NCBI GenBank assembly: GCA_964496245.1
Contig: CAZBZG010000063.1
Coordinates: 1 to 19,215, forward strand
DNA: 19,215 nt
Origin: CAZBZG01 sp964496245
GTDB taxonomy: Bacteria > Planctomycetota > SZUA-567
Direction: 5' to 3'
Shown here: piece by piece, positions 14,224 through 19,215 of the stretch
How the letters are laid out: every line of letters begins with the position of its first letter
Numbering within the stretch: the stretch's first letter is position 1
Notes under the pieces: model-generated
What the model was told of the DNA's origin: nothing
Database searches by the model: none
What the model saw: only the letters and a program-made list of their open reading frames with translations
Program-made: the position numbers and the translations under genes

Positions 14224-17034
14224 TCACCCATCCAACACCTCCCGCACCGCCCGGCACAGATCCACGGCGGTGATGGGCTTTCTCAGGACGCGCGTGTCCG
14301 AACCCGCCTCCGAGCGCTGCTCCACGGCCTCGTGGCTGTAGCCGGACAGGTACAGGGCCTTCACGTCCGGGTACATCTCCCTGAGCTTCTTGACAAAGGC
14401 GAACCCGTGGATCCCGGGCATGACCACGTCGGACGTGACCAGGTCGATGGACGGCTGTTCGCGCCCGATCCTGGCGAGCGCCTCTTCGCCGTTGTTGGCC
14501 GCCAGGACCGTGTACCCCGCCTCCTCCAGGCAGACTTCGATGAATTCTCGCACGCCCGCTTCGTCCTCCACCACGAGGATGGTCTCGCTGCCCGTGGGCA
14601 ATTCGTCCTTGCTGTTCGAGACTGCGGGCATGCTCTCCTCCTCGATCTCTTCGGCGCGCGGCAGGCAGATGGTGAAGGTCGCACCTTGGCCGGGTTCGCT
14701 GTCCACGCGGATCGTGCCGCCCCGCTCCCGGACCACGCCGTAGACCAGGGAGAGGCCCAGCCCGGTTCCCTTGCCCGACGGCTTGGTCGTGTAGAACGGT
14801 TCAAAGATATGCGTGCGGGTTCGTTCGTCCATGCCCACGCCGGTGTCGCTTACCCCGAGGCACACGCAGGGTCCGGCGTTGGGCGGTGACTCGTCATCTG
14901 CGGACTCCGCCGGCCATTCGCAGTTGAACGTGCGAATGGCGAGGTCGCCGCCTTCGGGCATGGCATCCCGCGCATTGGCGGCCAGGTTGATGACGACATC
15001 GGCGATCTGTCCACGATCGGCCTCGACCGCCCCCAGGTCGGCGGCCAGGTCCAAAGAGATGGCCACGTCCTCGCCGATCACACGCTTGAGCATGGCCCGG
15101 AGGTTTTTGATGATGTCGTTCAGGTTGAGCGGCTTCGCATTGACCTCTTGGGTGCGGCTGTAAGCGAGGAGCTGACTTGTGAGTTCGGCTGCGCGCTGGC
15201 CGGCCGTCAGCATCTGGCGGACCTTGCTGTGGAGGTTCTCGGAGCCTTGAACGGGCTCCTTGCGCAGGATGAGTTCCGCGAATCCGTTGATGACGGCGAG
15301 CTGGTTGTTGAACTCGTGGGCAACGCCCCCCGCGAGCTGGCCCACGGCCTGCATCTTTTCGGACTGGCGCAGCTGCCGTTCCAGCTTCTGCTCTTCGGTG
15401 ATTTCCCGGCCGTAGATATTGACGTAGCCTTCTTCGGTGACAGGCGCGAAAGTCAGGTCGTACACGCGTTCCTCGCATCGGGTCTCCGTGGTCATGGGCT
15501 TGTCCATATCGAGGGCATCGCGCACCACCTCGTGCCATGCTTTGGGGAGATGTCGTCCTTCCGAACATTGCCAGGCGTTCAGGAGGGGCACGCTCGCGGC
15601 ATTGCCATAGAGAACGGTGCCATGGGAAGAGACGCGGAGCACGGGGTGCGGATTCTCATGGGGAAAACGCGCGAGCATGGCGACGCGGCGCTCCGAAGCC
15701 TGCCGGGCCTGCTCCACGTCCATGGTGTGCAGCGCAAACGCCACGTCTCCCGCCACTTCCTCCAGCAGCCCCAGCTCCTGCTCGTCAACCACCACGTCGT
15801 CGCGTAGAGCCACGACCATGAAACCGCGATCCCTGTCGTTGTGGATGAGCCGGGCCGTCATCATCCTGCCGTTCGCATAGGCGGACGCGAAGACACAGCC
15901 GGCACATGCGTCCGGCTTCATCATGGCGATGCCGCCCTCTGCCCGAGCACGTTGGGCACAGGGGGGCGGCGTTCCCTGCTCCAGTTGCGTGCGCATGGCC
16001 GCGAAGTCTGTACCCACGTTCGCTTCAGCCCATGCCTGAAGGTTGCCGGCTTCGTCCAACACCGCGAGCCAGGCGCAGACGAAGCCCCGGGTCTCGGTCA
16101 GGAGCTCGCAGGCGCGCTGCAGCAGGCGATCACGGTTTCTTTCCTTGGTGATCAGCTGATTGACGTTGCGCACGGAGCGGAGAACTGCGTTGAGGTGCAC
16201 GATGTGCCGTTCGGCCCGCACGCTGTCGGTGATATCCTGTACGCTGCTGACCATGCCTTCCAGCTCGCCATCGGCCGAGGCAAGGGGCGCTGCGTAGATC
16301 GAGAGATAGCGGCGTGTCCCATCCGGCCGTTCGATGGCGTGGCGTGCGTCCTGGACGGGTTGGCCCGTGCGCATGATCTGCCGGAAGGGAAGCTCTTCGT
16401 CCGGGAACGGGTTCCCGTCGAAGTCCGTGATGCGCCAGACCGGGTCGTTGTAGGTGCGTGCGCTGATGTTGTCGCGGGTGAGGCCCAGCACGCGTTCCGC
16501 CGCGGGATTGGCAAAGGTGATGCGGCCGTCCCGATCGACCACTGTGATGCCCGACGGGATGGTCTCCATGAGCCGTGCCATGAGCTCCTGCTGCTGGCGC
16601 CGGGCTGTATCCTGCTGGCGCCGCGCGCGTCGGACTCCCGCCTCGCGCACCGCACGCTCCACAGCCACGTTCAGCCGCTTGCCCCTGTCCTTCAGGAGGT
16701 AATCGTGCGCCCCGGCCTTGATGCATGCCACGGCGAGATCCTCCCCGATGGACCCGGAGAGGATGATGAAGGGGATGTCGAGGCCCTTGTCCTGCAGTGT
16801 CTTCAAAGCGGCGGGGGCACTGAAATGCGGCATCCGATAGTCCGACAGGATCAGGTCCCACGGCTTCTCATCCAGGGCCCTGGCCATGCCTTGGGGCGTA
16901 TCCACCCGCTCCCAATCCGGTTCGAACCCGCCGCGCCTGAGCTCATGCATCATGAGGCGCGCGTCGTCTTCGCTGTCTTCGACCACGAGAACGCGAAGGG
17001 ACTTGGGACCAGCGGCTCTGAGTCTTTCCCTCAT
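14224..17034 (-). CDS. Cytoplasmic hybrid histidine kinase (REC-PAS-GAF-PAS-HisKA-HATPase-REC)
   Basis: A 936-residue soluble hybrid kinase. The N-terminal receiver (14-130) has E19-D20, phosphoacceptor D65 (LILSDYRMP), S93 and K115. PAS 1 (about 150-270) reads ETIPSGITVVDRDG and ends VQDITD. A GAF-like region (about 275-440) contains a cysteine cluster (C359, C377, C380), and PAS 2 (about 448-550) reads NPHPVLRV. HisKA carries H573 in GGVAHEFNNQ. The ATPase domain has N683/N687, DTGVGM (730-735), FEPFYTTK and GKGTGLGLSL. The C-terminal receiver (818-935) has E823-D824, D869 (TSDVVMPG), S897 and K919. Phosphate can thus move from H573 to D869 and, through an Hpt protein not seen here, onward. 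ATG 17034 has GAGAG adjacent and GGAGG further upstream. The kinase core closely matches the Cache kinase. Confidence 0.95.
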   Translation of the reverse strand: MRERLRAAGPKSLRVLVVEDSEDDARLMMHELRRGGFEPDWERVDTPQGMARALDEKPWDLILSDYRMPHFSAPAALKTLQDKGLDIPFIILSGSIGEDLAVACIKAGAHDYLLKDRGKRLNVAVERAVREAGVRRARRQQDTARRQQQELMARLMETIPSGITVVDRDGRITFANPAAERVLGLTRDNISARTYNDPVWRITDFDGNPFPDEELPFRQIMRTGQPVQDARHAIERPDGTRRYLSIYAAPLASADGELEGMVSSVQDITDSVRAERHIVHLNAVLRSVRNVNQLITKERNRDRLLQRACELLTETRGFVCAWLAVLDEAGNLQAWAEANVGTDFAAMRTQLEQGTPPPCAQRARAEGGIAMMKPDACAGCVFASAYANGRMMTARLIHNDRDRGFMVVALRDDVVVDEQELGLLEEVAGDVAFALHTMDVEQARQASERRVAMLARFPHENPHPVLRVSSHGTVLYGNAASVPLLNAWQCSEGRHLPKAWHEVVRDALDMDKPMTTETRCEERVYDLTFAPVTEEGYVNIYGREITEEQKLERQLRQSEKMQAVGQLAGGVAHEFNNQLAVINGFAELILRKEPVQGSENLHSKVRQMLTAGQRAAELTSQLLAYSRTQEVNAKPLNLNDIIKNLRAMLKRVIGEDVAISLDLAADLGAVEADRGQIADVVINLAANARDAMPEGGDLAIRTFNCEWPAESADDESPPNAGPCVCLGVSDTGVGMDERTRTHIFEPFYTTKPSGKGTGLGLSLVYGVVRERGGTIRVDSEPGQGATFTICLPRAEEIEEESMPAVSNSKDELPTGSETILVVEDEAGVREFIEVCLEEAGYTVLAANNGEEALARIGREQPSIDLVTSDVVMPGIHGFAFVKKLREMYPDVKALYLSGYSHEAVEQRSEAGSDTRVLRKPITAVDLCRAVREVLDG

Positions 17035-17062
17035 CTCTCTCGTCTACCTCCACAATCGGTGG

Positions 17063-17093
17063 GCCTGCTTCGGGCTTTTTGACGGTGCCGTCA
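17063..17093 (+). terminator. Terminator-like hairpin with T-run on the plus strand
   Basis: GCCTG-CTT-CGGGC (17063-17075, one T:G pair) is followed by TTTTT (17076-17080), and a second hairpin, TGACG-GTGC-CGTCA, lies at 17080-17093. The T-run is on the plus strand, where no gene is recognised; on the minus strand neither hairpin has one. It lies in the 121-bp gap between two minus-strand kinase genes. Confidence 0.35.
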
Positions 17094-17155
17094 GATAGGA
17101 TTGAGAAGCGTTGGCACGTCAATCGACAATCGCACCTGTGAAATCGGGAGTTCCC

Positions 17156-18826
17156 TCACGCACCGAGCGTGAAGAAGAACGTTGCGCCCCCGTTTGCCTC
17201 ACCCACGGCCCACACATGGCCGCCATGGCGCAGCACCGCCCGCTGGACCGTGGCCAAACCGATGCCCGTTCCCTCGAATTCGCCAACCGTGTGTAGCCGC
17301 TGGAACGCGTTGAAAAGCTGGTCGGCATACGCCATGTCGAATCCAGCGCCGTTGTCGCGCACGAAGAACGCCGTGGCGTCGTCCGGCAGCGCCGTGTTCG
17401 GGGGGGAGCAATCCGCATTTCGGGCGCTGCCGAAGGCAATGCGGGCATTGACGCGATTGCGGGTAAACTTCCATGCATTGTCAATCAGGTTTTCCATGAC
17501 CACGCGCACCAGCCCGAGATCTGCTCGCGCTTTGACGGACTCCTCGACCGAAAGGGTGACGTCGCGTTCGGGCTCGCCTTCCCTGAGCGCCTCGAAGGCC
17601 GACCGCGCCAAGGCAGTGAGATCGATTTCGGCGTACGCCATCTCGCATCGTGTGATGCGAGAGAGCTTCATCAGGTCTGCAATCAAGGCGCTCATGCGCT
17701 CGGTCGCCGCACGGATCCGATGCAGGAAGTTCCTGCCATCTTCGGTCAAATCTTGGGTGCGGTCCTCGGCCAATGCACGACTGAAGCCATCGATGGCCCG
17801 TAGGGGAGCGCGAAGGTCATGCGATACCGCATACGAGAACGACCTCAACTCATCGTTTGCAGCAGCGAGTTCGGCGGTACGCTTGTCCACCATGGCCTCC
17901 AGGTGCGCATGGAGGTCCTTCAGCCGGCGATTTGTCTTTTCCAGCTCTGCGGTGCGTCTGCGAACCTGCACCTTCAGCGCGCACGTGAATGCGGCCAAGA
18001 GAAGCAGGATACCTGAGACGACCAGCATCACCCACCAGGACCATACGGGGATGGGCGTCTGTTCCGCACTGTGGATCCATTTTTGCATTGCACCGTAATA
18101 GGCCGACCCCTCTTCTCGCTTCATGCGAAGCAAGTGTCGGTCAAGAGCGGACAGGATCTGCGCATGGCGCCCTTTGGGAACAGCGAAACGCAGATCGAAG
18201 GGGCTGAAGATGAGAAACGTCCTTTTTCCATGGTACGCACGCTCGTGCTCAAGACCGAACAGGCGACTGATCAGCGCTGCCTGCGCCTTGCCTGCATCCA
18301 AAGCTTCAAAGGCCTTGCCGAAGCTGTCGACTTCGAGGAAGGAGCAAGTTGTCTGGAAGCGCCTTAGCATGGAACGGAGTTCGCTGTAGGCGATGTCGTT
18401 CTTGACCACTGCGATGGTGCGATGTCTCAGATCGAAGATGTCGTTGACGCGTGAGCCCTGTTTGGTGTAGAGCTGGGACCAGTTCCAAAGGACGGTCTCG
18501 GAGTTGAAGTCGAATCGCTTCTGCCTTTGCTTTGAGCAAGCGACATCTACCATGAGATCGAGTTCGCCCCTTTCGAGGCGGTTGAGGCACTCGGCCCAAG
18601 AACACTGCACATAATCGATCCGCCACCCCTCCCTGGAAGCGATTGCTTCCAGGATGTGGATGAAGAAGCCTGCGGGGCGTCCCCTGGCATCAACGAAGAC
18701 TTTGGGCTTGTTCTGGTAGATGCCGACCCGGATCGGAGTTGGAGACGCTGCCAAGGCGGCGACTGGGCGGACGAGCCCAGCCAACGCAACAACCGCGATG
18801 CTCAGGCGTAAAATGCGCCTCTGCAT
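17156..18826 (-). CDS. Sensor histidine kinase with periplasmic SBP domain
   Basis: A 556-residue membrane kinase. A signal peptide (about 1-27, ending AALA) precedes a family-3 solute-binding domain (about 31-252: PIRVGIYQNKPKVFVD, GELDLMVDVACSKQRQKRFDF). R101 aligns with the arginine that grips the alpha-carboxylate in amino-acid-binding relatives. A transmembrane helix (about 262-284), a coiled coil (286-328), HisKA with H336 (SYAVSHDLRAPLRAIDGF) and an ATPase domain with N446/N450, DNGAGF (491-496) and FEGTGIGLA follow. It resembles BvgS/EvgS-type periplasmic input, but without a C-terminal receiver. ATG 18826 was chosen because AGAGG lies five bases upstream and the signal peptide begins there; the in-frame ATG at 18889 adds 21 residues with no support. 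It has its own promoter and a long leader. The ligand is unknown, likely a small polar solute. Confidence 0.93.
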   Translation of the reverse strand: MQRRILRLSIAVVALAGLVRPVAALAASPTPIRVGIYQNKPKVFVDARGRPAGFFIHILEAIASREGWRIDYVQCSWAECLNRLERGELDLMVDVACSKQRQKRFDFNSETVLWNWSQLYTKQGSRVNDIFDLRHRTIAVVKNDIAYSELRSMLRRFQTTCSFLEVDSFGKAFEALDAGKAQAALISRLFGLEHERAYHGKRTFLIFSPFDLRFAVPKGRHAQILSALDRHLLRMKREEGSAYYGAMQKWIHSAEQTPIPVWSWWVMLVVSGILLLLAAFTCALKVQVRRRTAELEKTNRRLKDLHAHLEAMVDKRTAELAAANDELRSFSYAVSHDLRAPLRAIDGFSRALAEDRTQDLTEDGRNFLHRIRAATERMSALIADLMKLSRITRCEMAYAEIDLTALARSAFEALREGEPERDVTLSVEESVKARADLGLVRVVMENLIDNAWKFTRNRVNARIAFGSARNADCSPPNTALPDDATAFFVRDNGAGFDMAYADQLFNAFQRLHTVGEFEGTGIGLATVQRAVLRHGGHVWAVGEANGGATFFFTLGA

Positions 18827-18890
18827 GATCGCCTCTTCAAAGAAGGCAGCCGTCAGGCACAGCGTTCCTGTTGACGGCGACATGGCCAAG

Positions 18891-18925
18891 GGAACAGATG
18901 CCTCCGGTTCGGAGGATCCTGTTCC
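18891..18925 (-). promoter_or_regulatory. Strong hairpin in the leader of the SBP-kinase gene
   Basis: GGAACAG-ATG-CCTCCG-GTT-CGGAGG-ATC-CTGTTCC: a 7-bp stem, a symmetrical 3x3 internal loop and a 6-bp stem with a 3-base loop, all perfectly paired. It lies in the transcribed leader, 64 bases before ATG 18826. An overlapping palindrome TCCTGCAGGA (18923-18932) and another GTTCCTG (18864-18870) could allow alternative pairing. It could act in RNA (attenuation, stability) or as a protein-binding dyad. Confidence 0.55.
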
Positions 18926-18981
18926 TGCAGGACCAAGCTTCCGGCGACGCAGTTGTGTGGCCAGGTGTCTGTCCTTGCCTA

Positions 18982-19010
18982 AATGTAAGCCGGGTTTGCG
19001 GAATTGTCAA
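18982..19010 (-). promoter_or_regulatory. Sigma70-type promoter of the SBP-kinase gene
   Basis: On the minus strand TTGACA (19005-19010) and TACATT (18982-18987) are separated by 17 bases. Transcription would start near 18975 and give a leader of about 150 bases. Just upstream of the -35 box is an inverted repeat TGTGTC-GGAAG-GACACA (19017-19033), a candidate regulator site. Between 19034 and the tRNA terminator only a palindrome GTGTGCGCACAC (19075-19086) stands out; no gene was seen. Confidence 0.7.
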
Positions 19011-19109
19011 ACGGTTTGTGTCGGAAGGACACAGCTTGGCAGCGCATGCTGAGGTTGCGGGGCGGAGGCACGCGGTGTGCGCACACGAGGGGCCTCGCGC
19101 GCGGAAATG

Positions 19110-19154
19110 AAAAAAGCCCCGAAAGTCCGGGCGATCCCGGGACCTTCGGGGCTT
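19110..19154 (-). terminator. Intrinsic terminator of the tRNA transcript
   Basis: On the minus strand AGCCCCGAA pairs with TTCGGGGCT (19145-19153 with 19115-19123), the stem continues imperfectly inside with CCGGG/CCCGG, and a run of at least five T follows (19110-19114). It begins nine bases after the tRNA 3' end. Confidence 0.88.
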
Positions 19155-19161
19155 GAGATGC

Positions 19162-19215
19162 TGGAGCCAGCTGTCGGACTCGAACCGACGGCCTGTGCTT
19201 TACGAAAGCACTGCT
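19162..19215 (-). tRNA. tRNA-Thr (anticodon CGU), 5' part beyond window
   Basis: On the minus strand the last 54 bases of a tRNA are visible: anticodon stem GTGCT/AGCAC around the loop TTCGTAA (anticodon CGU, reading ACG, threonine), variable loop AGGCC, T stem GTCGG/CCGAC around TTCGAGT, acceptor strand AGCTGGC, discriminator T and an encoded CCA (19162-19164). The D arm and the 5' acceptor strand are cut off by the window edge. Confidence 0.93.

Noticed and set aside
15841..17082. 413-residue plus-strand open frame
   Set aside because: It mirrors the hybrid kinase in the opposite strand; no domain signature.
17112..17127. Sigma54-like TGGCAC box on the plus strand
   Set aside because: The -12 element (TTGC) is absent at the required spacing, and no plus-strand gene follows.
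18827..18975. Cyclic-di-GMP riboswitch in the SBP-kinase leader
   Set aside because: The conserved GEMM segments are not present; only a simple symmetrical hairpin is seen.

Overview
The window is G+C-rich DNA (about 60% by eye) from what looks like a free-living Gram-negative bacterium. Evidence for this is a signal peptide followed by a periplasmic binding domain, a periplasmic Cache sensor, HD-GYP and HDOD proteins, and many hybrid histidine kinases. The phylum cannot be fixed from the sequence. The intergenic repeats and the density of PAS/receiver proteins would fit a deltaproteobacterium-like lineage or a PVC lineage such as Kiritimatiellota, but this is a weak inference.

Left part, plus strand (2-2994). 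The 3' three quarters of a glycogen/maltodextrin phosphorylase gene is followed 65 bp later by a complete metallo-beta-lactamase-fold hydrolase gene. These genes converge on everything to their right.

Central and right part, minus strand (about 3068-18826). This is a nearly pure signal-transduction island, read from right to left: a periplasmic-binding-protein/histidine-kinase fusion with its own sigma70-type promoter and a leader holding a strong hairpin; a cytoplasmic hybrid kinase (REC-PAS-GAF-PAS-HisKA-HATPase-REC); a 61-residue zinc-ribbon protein; an excisionase-type HTH fused to a receiver, behind a very good sigma70-type promoter with TGCGAT repeats; a Cache-HAMP-PAS-PAS-GAF membrane kinase; a CheY-like receiver; a REC-HisKA-HATPase kinase; a REC-coiled coil-PAS protein; an HDOD protein with a pseudo-receiver tail; a REC-HD-GYP-REC protein; a cysteine-containing conserved protein; and a headless receiver remnant. 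Gene overlaps and abutting stop/start codons (7960/7967, 5781/5780) show that the left half is co-transcribed. By inference, the two membrane kinases sense extracellular signals, the soluble kinases and receivers relay phosphate, and the outputs are DNA binding (HTH-REC) and cyclic-di-GMP-type hydrolysis or scaffolding (HD-GYP, HDOD). There is no GGDEF protein in the window.

Right edge. A tRNA-Thr(CGU) gene on the minus strand is cut by the window end and is followed by a clear intrinsic terminator. Several gaps between the signalling genes contain short inverted repeats of at least three families, some of which supply or overlap the stop codons of the neighbouring genes. These repeats, the truncated receiver and the HTH-REC promoter repeats are the least conventional parts of the window. 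No CRISPR array, transposase, integrase or rRNA was seen.
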